Source: Candidatus Borrarchaeota archaeon
GTDB taxonomy: Archaea; Asgardarchaeota; Sifarchaeia; Borrarchaeales; Borrarchaeaceae
DNA length: 35,114 nucleotides
Direction of reading: 5' to 3'
Assembly: GCA_016840315.1 (NCBI GenBank)
Contig: JAEOSO010000005.1
Span: 1-35,114 of the forward strand
In this document: positions 9,421 through 18,940 of the stretch, in pieces
Position numbering within the stretch: the stretch's first letter is position 1
How the letters are laid out: each line of letters begins with the position of its first letter
The notes under the pieces: generated by a model
The model's input: the letters and a program-made list of their open reading frames with translations, nothing else
Told to the model about the DNA's origin: nothing
The model's database searches: none
Translations under genes and position numbers: made by a program

Positions 9421-10488
9421 TTATTCTTGTTTTGTACGACGCACTAGAACAATAGCTATGACTGCCAAAACCGCAACTATTACAATTATCTCTATGAACA
9501 GAATGTTGCTCAAGATACCGGGGAGTCCCTGAAAGATAGAAGTAACATCTCCTAATCCTCCAAATCCTCCTTGTCCTTGATCTGTAGGTGAGCTTAGAGA
9601 TTCTGGTACTCCAAGCGACATTTGGTGAACGCGAGACTTACCTATGTTCGAATAACTGGACATTATGGCAATTTGAGTCCCAGTTGCCCTATAGGTATGA
9701 TGTTCATCCGTATCTTGGTTATCCTTATCAGCTAGCCGTATATAACCCATCTGTGCGCCAGTCGAATTAGAAACCGATACAAGGTGCAAATTAGCAACGG
9801 GGAAATCCTTATAGTCGTTCATAGTTTGTACCGACTGTCCATCTATAGTAGCAGCATCTCCTGACTGCATTTCGAGTGATGTGTTTAACGCAAGAACGTT
9901 AAATTCTTTACTAGCGTAGTCCCATTCATCCACAATTACTTCAATTGCCATTTCTACGCCATCTTGAGGCGCATAAACAGCTGCTCCGCTTTCGGAGGAA
10001 AAGATTTTGAAGACGAAGCGCACATCAGCAAAACCCACGTCGTCACCGGTTGTATCTAATATATCACCTCGTACCCTGAAAGTCAACGTTATTTTATCTG
10101 AACCAATCGATTTAGTTACATCATAGCCCTTACCAAAAAGTTGATTTGGATCGTCTATGGCGAAGTTCCGGTAAATAGTGTCTCCATTATCATATCCTGC
10201 GGGATCGGGATTTTTATCGAAGTACTCTGTGATTCCTTTTATGGATAAAGAGAGTTTATGCTTGCCTGTTTCGTTACTGTACCACTCGACGAATGGGCGT
10301 TTCTTAACAAATTTTATTTGAATGTAGTCATTTTCAATGATGAACGAATCCGTTTCTGTGAAAGTAAGTTCCTTAGATTTTTCATCTTGTGCAACAACTG
10401 GGGATGGCATTAGTACCAGGGAAACCATTAAAAACACTAGAATTGCCGATATGAAAAAGGTAAGCAATTTGTTAGATGACCACCTCAT
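9421..10488 (-). CDS. Secreted/membrane-anchored protein with N-terminal signal sequence and C-terminal TM anchor (track ORF begins at 10566)
   Basis: Internal ATG at 10488 gives MRWSSNKLLTFFISAILVFLMVSLVLMPSPVVAQDE (signal peptide). C-terminus ILFIEIIVIVAVLAVIAIVLVRRTKQE is a TM segment with a basic tail. Confidence 0.7.
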   Translation of the reverse strand: MRWSSNKLLTFFISAILVFLMVSLVLMPSPVVAQDEKSKELTFTETDSFIIENDYIQIKFVKKRPFVEWYSNETGKHKLSLSIKGITEYFDKNPDPAGYDNGDTIYRNFAIDDPNQLFGKGYDVTKSIGSDKITLTFRVRGDILDTTGDDVGFADVRFVFKIFSSESGAAVYAPQDGVEMAIEVIVDEWDYASKEFNVLALNTSLEMQSGDAATIDGQSVQTMNDYKDFPVANLHLVSVSNSTGAQMGYIRLADKDNQDTDEHHTYRATGTQIAIMSSYSNIGKSRVHQMSLGVPESLSSPTDQGQGGFGGLGDVTSIFQGLPGILSNILFIEIIVIVAVLAVIAIVLVRRTKQE

Positions 10489-10679
10489 AGTAATCCTCCA
10501 AAAAAATATAGAGTTGCATCTCGATTTATTCGATATTATAACCTTGGACAAATTACTATATATCATTTTTTTTAAGTTGACAAAAATTCTTTTGCAAACG
10601 TCATGGTTTGTTAAAGAAACATTTTAAAAAATCAAACACAAAAAATTTCTGATCAATAGTTTCATGCAATTTAAAGACT

Positions 10680-11066
10680 TCATAAAAGTTCAGTGACCTG
10701 TTGAGCCGTTCGTTTCATGTCAAGGAAAATTAGACCTAACAAAGCTCCTTCAGGTGCTAATGCGACTAAAACTGCACTAGGACCTGCAGACATAATAACC
10801 ATATAACCTTGATTGCCCTTCACAAATAATTGTTCCAAATTACCCCGGGTTAACTCGTCAACAGCCCGTTCTCCGAGTGAAAGCATGGCGGCGGTCATAG
10901 CTCCAACGATCTCTTCATTAACGTCAGAGGGCATGGCAGAAGTTATAGGCAAACCCTCACGACTGATAACCGCGCTGGCGGTCAATCCTGAAGAAAGTTC
11001 CATCTTCTTGAGAAGTTTTGTGATTTGCTCTATTTTTGTCGTCGGAGTTTCTTCCATTTTTATCAT
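10680..11066 (-). CDS. Roadblock/LC7 (MglB-like) domain protein
   Basis: LLKKMELSSGLTASAVISREGLPITSAMPSDVNEEIVGAMTAAMLSLGERAVDEL...VLVALAPEGALLGLIFLDMK is typical of roadblock/LC7. Confidence 0.85.
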   Translation of the reverse strand: MIKMEETPTTKIEQITKLLKKMELSSGLTASAVISREGLPITSAMPSDVNEEIVGAMTAAMLSLGERAVDELTRGNLEQLFVKGNQGYMVIMSAGPSAVLVALAPEGALLGLIFLDMKRTAQQVTELL

Positions 11067-11302
11067 CCTAATGTGCTATAGGTCTACAAAGGGCTATTAT
11101 TCTTAGACACTAATCTATCTTAAATAAATATTGTCTGTCCTTAATTATGAATTGTTCGCCCTTAGGATAAGCAAAAAGGTATACGAGACGCGATTTTTCT
11201 CGTGAGTTATGAAAAAAAGCATATTTAAAGGCAGCGGGACAGAATTATTATGATATACTCCATTGAAAAAAATCGACTTCAGTAACAAGTAATGACAAAT
11301 AT

Positions 11303-11842
11303 TTGGGTGTCCTAATGTCCACTAGAAATGAATCGTCAAAATACACAGCAAAGGATGTTAAAATAAGATATGCAACAAAAGAAGACGTTGTAATTCTCAA
11401 AAAGATGTTCAACAAGGTTGTTCAAGAAAAGCGATTTTTGCCTACCCTGCAAGAAATAGATATAGAAGAAGTTGAGAATGGATGGCTTGACTTTAGATTT
11501 CAAAATTCTATTGTAGTAGCAGAAATTAAAGGTGAAGTAGTAGGACAGGTTCAATTGGAGCGGTTAGAAGATGCTGCTGCTCAGCATGTATGCGAAATTG
11601 GAATAATAATAGACCCTGATTATCGAGGGAAAGGTGTAGGGAGCGCATTGTTGGAGAAGGCAATACAAACAGCAAAACACCTGGGATTCGAGAAAATCAC
11701 CCTTAGCGTATTTTCCACTAATAATAAGGCAATTAAGTTATACACAAAGTTGGGATTTATTGAAGTTGGCAGAAGAGAGAAACAGTTTAAGATAATGAAT
11801 AAATATATTGATGAAATACTAATGGAACGTTTTCTAACGTAG
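11303..11842 (+). CDS. GNAT family N-acetyltransferase (likely start at M5, 11315)
   Basis: EIGIIIDPDYRGKGVGSALLEKAIQTAKHLGFEKITLSVFSTNNKAIKLYTKLGFIEVGR: GNAT motif A and B regions. Confidence 0.9.
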   Translation: MGVLMSTRNESSKYTAKDVKIRYATKEDVVILKKMFNKVVQEKRFLPTLQEIDIEEVENGWLDFRFQNSIVVAEIKGEVVGQVQLERLEDAAAQHVCEIGIIIDPDYRGKGVGSALLEKAIQTAKHLGFEKITLSVFSTNNKAIKLYTKLGFIEVGRREKQFKIMNKYIDEILMERFLT

Positions 11843-12056
11843 AAAACGCATGAAATACATTAAAAAGATTTTATTTAGTGAGAAAACTATTTTGATAATT
11901 TAAGGGGTTTATCTTCGAGCCATAATATTTTTAAGTTTTCTATTTTTAATAAGGAGTCGGAAAGAACGTATTGACAGCCTTAGCAATCACATAATTGTTT
12001 CTAGAAAGTAGAATAAGTAAAAATATGATAAGAGATCTAAAGTAATAGGTGAGCTT

Positions 12057-12452
12057 ATGGATGATTCAGAACTTGAAAAAATCAGAGAAAGAAAAAGGGC
12101 TCATTTACAAAAAGCACTTGAGGCTAAGAAGAAAGAAGAGGAAGCGAAGAAAGACGAAGAAATAAAAGCGAAAACTCTTGAAGAGCGTAAGAAACAATTG
12201 ATTCAACAACTTCTAATGCCAGATGCCTTAGTTTATTTAAACAATATTAGAAAAAATAACGAACCTTTGGCAAATAAAATTGTAGATACGATCATGTTGA
12301 TGTATGTAAATCACTTAATTGATGAAAAACTAACTCTTGTAGATGTTAAAGCTGTGGAGCGGCGGTATACAGGGCAGGAATCGTCTATAATGGTAAAAAG
12401 ACGTGGAAAAGATCCTAAAACGCTTTCTGACGAAATTACTGGCGAACAATAG
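12057..12452 (+). CDS. PDCD5/TFAR19-family DNA-binding protein
   Basis: Basic helical N-terminus, then LIQQLLMPDALVYLNNIRKNNEPLANKIVDTIMLM, as in the PDCD5 family. Upstream GGTGAG. Confidence 0.85.
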   Translation: MDDSELEKIRERKRAHLQKALEAKKKEEEAKKDEEIKAKTLEERKKQLIQQLLMPDALVYLNNIRKNNEPLANKIVDTIMLMYVNHLIDEKLTLVDVKAVERRYTGQESSIMVKRRGKDPKTLSDEITGEQ

Positions 12453-12461
12453 CGTGTCATT

Positions 12462-13535
12462 TCATCTATCGGGTTTTTCTGGATTTAAAAAGGGTAACAA
12501 TTCATCTACAATTTGTTCTGTTTTCTCCATCACGTTAATGTTCTCATATGGCTCCTTTTCGCAATTATCATCATAGGGCGTTAAATCTAGATTTAACTTG
12601 GCTAATTCATTTATCACCACTGCCCAGCAAAGAGATGCTGCCAACGGGTCGTAACCACCTCCACCAAGAACAATTAATTTTGTCTTAGGCCACGTGTCGT
12701 CCAAGAGTTCTCGAAGTGTTCGTGCTACTGTTTGATACGCAGTCTTTGTTAACAATAAATGACTTTGCCAATCTCTACAATGTCCATCTACACCAGATTG
12801 AAATATTATGAAATCAGGCTCGTAAGAAGTAACTATAGGCAAAAAAGTAGAGTTAAATGCATACTGAAATGCATCGTCATCAGCCCAAATTGGGATCGGA
12901 ACATTTAGATGATAACCGTACCCTTCACCTTCTCCGAAAAGTTGTTCATCAGAATAAGGATATAAAGATTCACCGCTTTCGTGAAATGAAAGTGTAAAGA
13001 ATCTGGGGGTATCTTTAAAGAAAAGGTATGTTCCGTCGCCAAAATGAGCATCGATTTCCACATACAATATCCGTTGAAATCCTCTATTTAATAAAATCGT
13101 CCCTAATATATTCACATCGTTGAAGATGCAATATCCTCTAGCTTGATTTGGCATCGCATGATGAAAACCACCCGAGAGATTCATTGCGCATTTTACATGT
13201 CCACGCAATACTGAATGCAAAGCTGTTATTGATCCGCCTGTAGTTAACCTCGCAACCTCAAATATACCTTTATAAGCAGGTGTGTCCGCATCAAATTCAC
13301 CTTTTCCGTGTTCACTAAGCCTTTGAACTAGCTGTAAGTGATCTTCTGTATGTGCAAGTAAGATCTCATAATTAGTAGCAGGCTCTGGTTCAATTAATTT
13401 AACAGAATCTAGAATTCCAACCTCATCAAAGAATCGAATACTTTCTAAATAACGAGTTCCTTGAAGGGGATGATTGGGGGGGTTCAGAACATCTGCATAT
13501 TTTGGACTATAGACGATCCCAAATTCCCGACTCAT
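12462..13535 (-). CDS. Histone deacetylase / acetoin utilisation (AcuC)-family deacetylase
   Basis: HPLQGTRY, LSGGFHHAMPNQARGYCIFNDVN, VEIDAHFGDGT, QSGVDGHCRD, GGGGYD: HDAC family catalytic and Zn-ligand motifs. Confidence 0.88.
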   Translation of the reverse strand: MSREFGIVYSPKYADVLNPPNHPLQGTRYLESIRFFDEVGILDSVKLIEPEPATNYEILLAHTEDHLQLVQRLSEHGKGEFDADTPAYKGIFEVARLTTGGSITALHSVLRGHVKCAMNLSGGFHHAMPNQARGYCIFNDVNILGTILLNRGFQRILYVEIDAHFGDGTYLFFKDTPRFFTLSFHESGESLYPYSDEQLFGEGEGYGYHLNVPIPIWADDDAFQYAFNSTFLPIVTSYEPDFIIFQSGVDGHCRDWQSHLLLTKTAYQTVARTLRELLDDTWPKTKLIVLGGGGYDPLAASLCWAVVINELAKLNLDLTPYDDNCEKEPYENINVMEKTEQIVDELLPFLNPEKPDR

Positions 13536-13599
13536 GGATTACACGTCCTTAAATAAAAATAGAGCAAAAATTCAGATAGAAGATTGTACGCACTTAAAA

Positions 13600-14064
13600 T
13601 CAACGTGTTTCATATTCGTATTCTGAATAATGAATATAGAGAATAAATAGGAAGATCCCAATTAAGACATAATAGAGATGCCATGCGAATAGATATTGCA
13701 CCACTTGCTCTGGCGCAGTTCTCGGATAATCCCACATAAAATACGCAATGATAGCCGTTAAAATGGCGGGTGTCAGTACTTCATTCCATCCTGGAAGATC
13801 TCCAGCCCTTTCCCGATATGTTGCTAATGCTAGTACGAACCCAACATAGAAGAAAACGAGCAAAAGCACACGTACGAAGGTCATCAACGAAATTCTGTAA
13901 GTAAAATCTTCACCTATAGTTAAATTTTCAGTTCTAACGTCAGAAATGAATCTAAATCGCCCAGGGTCACCCCATATCCAAAAAGTTATCCCAATGCAAA
14001 AGCCGGCGATTATTAGACCGATAAGTATGGCCCTGTTCATTTTATTTTGCCAAAATGTATACAA
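13600..14064 (-). CDS. Multi-pass membrane protein, unknown function
   Basis: Roughly four hydrophobic segments (AILIGLIIAGFCIGITFWIW, VLLLVFFYVGFVLALAT, ILTAIIAYFMW, LYYVLIGIFLFILYI). Confidence 0.6.
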   Translation of the reverse strand: MYTFWQNKMNRAILIGLIIAGFCIGITFWIWGDPGRFRFISDVRTENLTIGEDFTYRISLMTFVRVLLLVFFYVGFVLALATYRERAGDLPGWNEVLTPAILTAIIAYFMWDYPRTAPEQVVQYLFAWHLYYVLIGIFLFILYIHYSEYEYETR

Positions 14065-14180
14065 CTATGTCCACCACTCAAAACTTAACTCTTCTTTATT
14101 AATAAAAATGTTATAGGTTTAACATTTTCAAGAAATTATCTCTCTAATCATAATATTCAGTTTTTAAAAAACCATCGCTT

Positions 14181-14423
14181 TTGTGCCATAAGCTTTTTAT
14201 GGAAGAAGCGCAAATTTCAAGTAGCGAAATCAATTGGGGAAGAGGCAGAATGGATAGACCTGACGAATATATCTGTATTAAGTGTGATTCAAGGTTCCAA
14301 GAGGCGGAGTATAAACAATTTGAAGATGAAGATGGGCTATTTAAACTTCATCCTACATGCCCAAAATGTGGTTCAACAGAAATCACGCTAAAACAATGGA
14401 TTAAAGAGAAGAAGCAAGAATAG
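14181..14423 (+). CDS. Small zinc-ribbon protein (start possibly 14250)
   Basis: YICIKCDSRFQEAEYKQFEDEDGLFKLHPTCPKCGSTEI: CxxC...CxxC. Confidence 0.6.
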   Translation: MCHKLFMEEAQISSSEINWGRGRMDRPDEYICIKCDSRFQEAEYKQFEDEDGLFKLHPTCPKCGSTEITLKQWIKEKKQE

Positions 14424-14545
14424 TTTGAAACGCTCCGTACTCTTAGCTTGTTTTTCCTTCATCGTTTTCTAGACGTTATTTCTATTTAAAATGTTGAAGT
14501 TATGAAGGTATTTATCGTTATCACTCTCTAAATAACACAAAAATA

Positions 14546-14992
14546 ATGTTGGCGATGTTCTTGCCCCTTTTCAAAGAAGTCGTATTAGCGAAGAATTTAC
14601 ACAGGAAAATGCTAGAAGTAGCAAGAAACAGTTATCCGTTGGAAGGATGCGGAATTTTATTTGGTCATATCGATAATAACAAAGCAATAATTAGGGACGT
14701 TATTGAAACCGAAAATAGTGCTGACAATCCTACTGTGAGATTTTACATCGATCCTGAGTTGTTTTATACCATTCTTATATCTGCCGAAGAGTCAGGACTT
14801 GAATTCTTAGGAATCTTTCATTCACATCCAACACAGCCGAATCCATCAAATTGGGATCTTGAATACATGAAGTTACATCAAAATGTTTGGATAATAATTC
14901 AATCTCTCAACCGAGAAGAGAAGAAACTGAAAATGAAGGCTTTTCAGTGGTATAACAAAAAACTTTTTGATGTCAAATTGAAAATAACCTAA
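14546..14992 (+). CDS. JAMM/MPN+ metalloprotease (Mov34/Rpn11-like)
   Basis: YPLEGCGILFG...FLGIFHSHPTQPNPSNWDLEYM carries the HxHPx(6)SxxD JAMM motif. Confidence 0.85.
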   Translation: MLAMFLPLFKEVVLAKNLHRKMLEVARNSYPLEGCGILFGHIDNNKAIIRDVIETENSADNPTVRFYIDPELFYTILISAEESGLEFLGIFHSHPTQPNPSNWDLEYMKLHQNVWIIIQSLNREEKKLKMKAFQWYNKKLFDVKLKIT

Positions 14993-15128
14993 TCTAGGTT
15001 TCGATTACAAAAAATGTCGTTATACTCATTTTAATGATTATAAATGAATTCAGACTATAACACTTACAATTTTATATAGAACGTGTGACACATAGGGATG
15101 AGCTGAAAATTGGAAGGACGAATGAAGA

Positions 15129-15338
15129 ATGAGTACAAAACGTATTAAAAAACCAGAGGCCCTCTTAAAACACACACATTGTAAAAACTGCGGAGTATCA
15201 ATTCCATTCGGAAAGGAGTACTGCGGCCCTGAATGTGAGATCGATTACCAGAAATTTAAAAGGAGGCAGCAATATCAAATGATCGCAATCGTTGTGGCAT
15301 TAATAATCGTCGTTGCGTTTGTGTTTCTCACTCGGTAA
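15129..15338 (+). CDS. Small zinc-finger membrane protein (DUF2116-like)
   Basis: HCKNCGVSIPFGKEYCGPECEIDY (CxxC...CxxxC), then a C-terminal TM segment MIAIVVALIIVVAFVFL. Confidence 0.7.
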   Translation: MSTKRIKKPEALLKHTHCKNCGVSIPFGKEYCGPECEIDYQKFKRRQQYQMIAIVVALIIVVAFVFLTR

Positions 15339-15524
15339 AACTGTTGACATTCAGAGAGGTTCTAGTAAAAACATTATTATCAAAATAACGTTTTCCCAAA
15401 TCTTAAGATATAAAAATGATCGGATTCCAATAATGGTTTATAATATATTAGGAACGGTTACATTCTCATCTTTAATGCATCAATGTCAAATTTCATTGAA
15501 GAGATTGCAATTAGGTGGATAGAA

Positions 15525-16628
15525 ATGTCTACTAATGGGAAAATCGTACTCTATGAGGAACCAGGTGGCATTTATCGAGTAGAAGTTGAGCTTCCTTTAA
15601 GTTCAAAGGTGAAGCCGGAAGAATTTCCTAAAATAAGGGACGAGCTTGAAATACCTTCCTATGTAGATTTAGAGTATTTACCGATAAAAAGCGCATTAGT
15701 TATGCTAACAGCGGCAAGAAATGCCCATCAACTTCACAAAGAATTTCCTGACGTCGTTCGGAAAAGAATATCAAAAAAACCCTTAGATATCCTTATTTTT
15801 GGCGGGGGCGCATTTAAACTCCATTGTCCAAGTTGTAACGCTGGCGGTGTCTTTGAAAGGGAACTCCATGATATTGACATCGTTGTACCTAGGAAACAGG
15901 GAGGAGCGATAAGAAAACTTCTCCTTGCATTAAGCGATCTCTACGGAACAATGTTTCTGCACTTTATGAGCACCAGCGACAGAATTTTTGCAATGCAGAG
16001 GCGGGGTTCTCGCTTTCGCTTACGTTCGATCAAAACAATAAGTAACGAGGAGGGTCATCCGACAGTGGAAGTTATGGACATCCTGACGAATGAAATTGAT
16101 ATGAGACACACTGTTAATGTCGAGGATGAACTCAAAGAAGACCCGAAAAAACTGTTATATACTATTGGTCTAGAAAAAATGCTCGCAACGAAATGCCAAT
16201 TTATCATGGATATGGATAAAGCTGTTCAGAAGCAATTAGAAGAACAAGGAGTATTATATAGGCAACTTCACTACGAGCATTATAAAAAAGATAAAATCAT
16301 AATTGGAATGGAAAAGAAAGACATAAAAGATGTTAGCGCAGCCTTCCTTGATCATCCTCTTGGTGAAGGCCCAGAAACAATTGATGTAGAAAAAATGAAG
16401 CAAATCCTCTCAGATAAAAAAATTCTTAAAACCGTTCGCTTAAACCTTGAGAATCTCTTGCATAATCAAGATGTACTTGAATCAGCTGGAGCATCAACCA
16501 GTCAAATATCGACTATTACGACCAAAATTGAAGACTTGTTAGAGCAGCTTCCTAAGTCTGACAAAAAGTGGAGTAAGCCATGGTGGAACCTTGACGTGGA
16601 AACACCAGAAATTTTTGAGGGCCACTAA
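15525..16628 (+). CDS. Nucleotidyltransferase-fold-like protein, unknown substrate (track ORF begins at 15483)
   Basis: ILIFGGGAFKLHCPSCNAGGVFERELHDIDIVVPRKQGGAIRKLL resembles a GG...DIDIV nucleotidyltransferase core. AGGTGG Shine-Dalgarno-like motif just upstream of the ATG at 15525. Confidence 0.55.
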   Translation: MSTNGKIVLYEEPGGIYRVEVELPLSSKVKPEEFPKIRDELEIPSYVDLEYLPIKSALVMLTAARNAHQLHKEFPDVVRKRISKKPLDILIFGGGAFKLHCPSCNAGGVFERELHDIDIVVPRKQGGAIRKLLLALSDLYGTMFLHFMSTSDRIFAMQRRGSRFRLRSIKTISNEEGHPTVEVMDILTNEIDMRHTVNVEDELKEDPKKLLYTIGLEKMLATKCQFIMDMDKAVQKQLEEQGVLYRQLHYEHYKKDKIIIGMEKKDIKDVSAAFLDHPLGEGPETIDVEKMKQILSDKKILKTVRLNLENLLHNQDVLESAGASTSQISTITTKIEDLLEQLPKSDKKWSKPWWNLDVETPEIFEGH

Positions 16629-16675
16629 CAAATTAGTTGTGCTTAGATAGCATAAAGAATTCCTGCGTAAGCAAA

Positions 16676-17365
16676 TCACCACTCTCTTTTCGGTTTTATT
16701 TGCTTGAAATCCTTGAGACGTAAAATCTTAAGAAGTTGTTTGCTTAACCAGGTATCCCCTTGAACTATGATTTTGCGTTGTGGATCTGTAAGAGCTAAAC
16801 CAATTTCCTTTGTTCTAAAATTTAAAGTAGTGCCTTTTGCGGGACGTTCAAAGCCCCGTCCATTTACAATGACAAACAGCCATTTAAATTTTTTCTCCAT
16901 AAGCCATCTTTCTGCAGATTTAATAACATCTGATATATTCGACGCTGTTACCCAGTCTTTGAAATCGAAAATGAAAGTGGCTACGTCCCATTTTGGAGTC
17001 ATGACCGCGGCAATCTTTGCTAGGAGGAAGCCATCAGCCATTCCAGTATTGCCGTACAGCAGATACTTTGCTTTAACTTTATAAAGGGCTACATCTTCCT
17101 CAATGGCATACCACATTGCTACGCCTCTGTTTTTCCTCATCTTTGTCTTGACCCACTCAACGAAATCTTCTTCCAGTAGTGCTTCAGCCTCTGTTTTTTC
17201 AGACCTAAGAGCATATACAAGTGACCCAAAACCTACAAAAATCATAGCGATGCCATAATAAGGGAATGCAATAAAAATAAATACGCCAATCATAAGTAGA
17301 ACGACGCCGATGCCCATAAGCGTCCTCCTAGAGAAAACTTTATCCGTATCAGACATTTTTTTCAC
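16676..17365 (-). CDS. Membrane-anchored protein of unknown function
   Basis: Two N-terminal TM segments (LMGIGVVLLMIGVFIFIAFPYYGIAMIFVGFGSLVYAL), then a soluble alpha/beta-like domain. Confidence 0.55.
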   Translation of the reverse strand: MKKMSDTDKVFSRRTLMGIGVVLLMIGVFIFIAFPYYGIAMIFVGFGSLVYALRSEKTEAEALLEEDFVEWVKTKMRKNRGVAMWYAIEEDVALYKVKAKYLLYGNTGMADGFLLAKIAAVMTPKWDVATFIFDFKDWVTASNISDVIKSAERWLMEKKFKWLFVIVNGRGFERPAKGTTLNFRTKEIGLALTDPQRKIIVQGDTWLSKQLLKILRLKDFKQIKPKREW

Positions 17366-17489
17366 ATACCATCCTTTGAGTATCGAAAACTTTTCAACCC
17401 ATCCTTTATTGGATTACAAATATAACATTATTTATTTTGTAAGAAAGAAAAGATGGCATAGTCAATCTATCAATTAGACGAGATCAGTT

Positions 17490-17606
17490 ATTGAGTGAAA
17501 GCTAGTGGTACAGATATTTCAATACTCTTTCAAGCCGTCACATGGGGCTGTAACGTCTTAACTGACTTATGAGGAAGTTCCTCACTGCTTCAGCGTGAGG
17601 TAGTTT
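17490..17606 (+). mobile_element. IS200/IS605-type right-end / omegaRNA 3'-end-like remnant, no transposase
   Basis: GAAGTTCCTCACTGCTTCAGCGTGAGGTAGTTTAC: hairpin CCTCAC-(T)GC-TTCA-GC-GTGAGG (17580-17600), then TAGTTTAC. Preceded by AAGCCGTCACATGGGGCTGTAACGTCTTAACTGAC. Confidence 0.55.
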
Positions 17607-18561
17607 ACCCTCGTGTTCCCCAAAACTTCTCAATGCCGTCTTTTGTCAAATCGATAATATATCCCCTTAGGATACCTTCACCATATTCAGAACCTGGGTT
17701 CACGAGCTGCGTTTTTCCAAGCGTCACAGCTCCAGCTGATTCGTGGATATGTCCATGAATGCCCATTAAAGGTACATTTTTAAGAAACGACTCGCGTACG
17801 GCTTTACTACCAACTGGTTCCGTGAGTTGATGCCCTGCAATTTGAATCGTCCTTAGATCTTTGGTCAGTTTTGGGGCTTCATCGAGCCGGGTGCCATATG
17901 GCGGTGTGTGAAAATTACAAAGTAATTTTGGATACTCACCTGGGTCGACCATGTCGAATAGTTTATCTATTTTTTGCGCTAATTCTTTTTCAGAACATTC
18001 TCTTGGAGAGTTCCAAGGAGTTGGGTTAACCCATTCTAAGCTTATCATTGGATGATTGTCATCGAGATAAACCACCTCGTCTAAAGGATAAATAACTCGT
18101 TCAGCCTTTCGGATGACATCATCAATTAAAAAACTATCATCGTTGCCAGGGTTCACGATAACTTTTACATGAGGTGGAACCCTATCCTCTATCAAATCCA
18201 TCCAACGTTCAAGTTCCGAAACTATTACATGATCAAACAGTTCATCTAAGGCGTGTTTATCCTTTTCAAGCTCTTCTACACCTTCCGGTGTGGTTCGATA
18301 GGGATAAGACCCACAGTACCGGATAATTTTCTCTGCCTCTTCAATCTCCTTCTCACTTTTCATATGATATTCCTTGTTGAAACTCGCTCTCCATGAACCG
18401 TCGCTTTGTTCAACAATCGGGACGATTACCTTACCTGTAGTATCGCCGCCCAATATGGCTACGTCGATCTCCTTGTAAAATTTTGTGACATTTAGAAATT
18501 TTCGCCAACACTGTTCACTTCCGTGGACATCCGTAGTAAAGAAAATCCGAGTTCTTGTCAC
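17605..18561 (-). CDS. Calcineurin-like metallophosphoesterase
   Basis: FFTTDVHGSEQCWRKF, AILGGDTTG, VNPGNDD, CNFHTPPYG, GIHGHIHES, NPGSEYGEG: metallophosphoesterase motifs. Confidence 0.9.
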   Translation of the reverse strand: MTRTRIFFTTDVHGSEQCWRKFLNVTKFYKEIDVAILGGDTTGKVIVPIVEQSDGSWRASFNKEYHMKSEKEIEEAEKIIRYCGSYPYRTTPEGVEELEKDKHALDELFDHVIVSELERWMDLIEDRVPPHVKVIVNPGNDDSFLIDDVIRKAERVIYPLDEVVYLDDNHPMISLEWVNPTPWNSPRECSEKELAQKIDKLFDMVDPGEYPKLLCNFHTPPYGTRLDEAPKLTKDLRTIQIAGHQLTEPVGSKAVRESFLKNVPLMGIHGHIHESAGAVTLGKTQLVNPGSEYGEGILRGYIIDLTKDGIEKFWGTRG

Positions 18562-18940
18562 GTCACTACCTCCATATATATGACCATATTTTATCTAATT
18601 CTCGCAATAAAACACTTTTCTTTGTAGAGGGGTACACTGCGCTTATTAATTATTTTCTGTAAACATAAACAGGAATACTTTCCCTTACTTAATCAACTGT
18701 ATGTTTTTAATGTTAGTATTCACGGTATCTTCTTGAGTACACAGTTGCACGTCTTTCGAATTCATCTACCAATAATACAATTGTATTAAAGGTTTTTCGG
18801 TATGGTGCAACAAAAGGTTAGAAATGAAACCGGGCATAAAACTAGCTTTAAGGTGTTAAGAGGTAGACTATTCTTGGTTTATTATATCGTATTTAAAATG
18901 AAAAAAAAAGAGAGAGGATTTTAATTTGTTGACGCCATCG

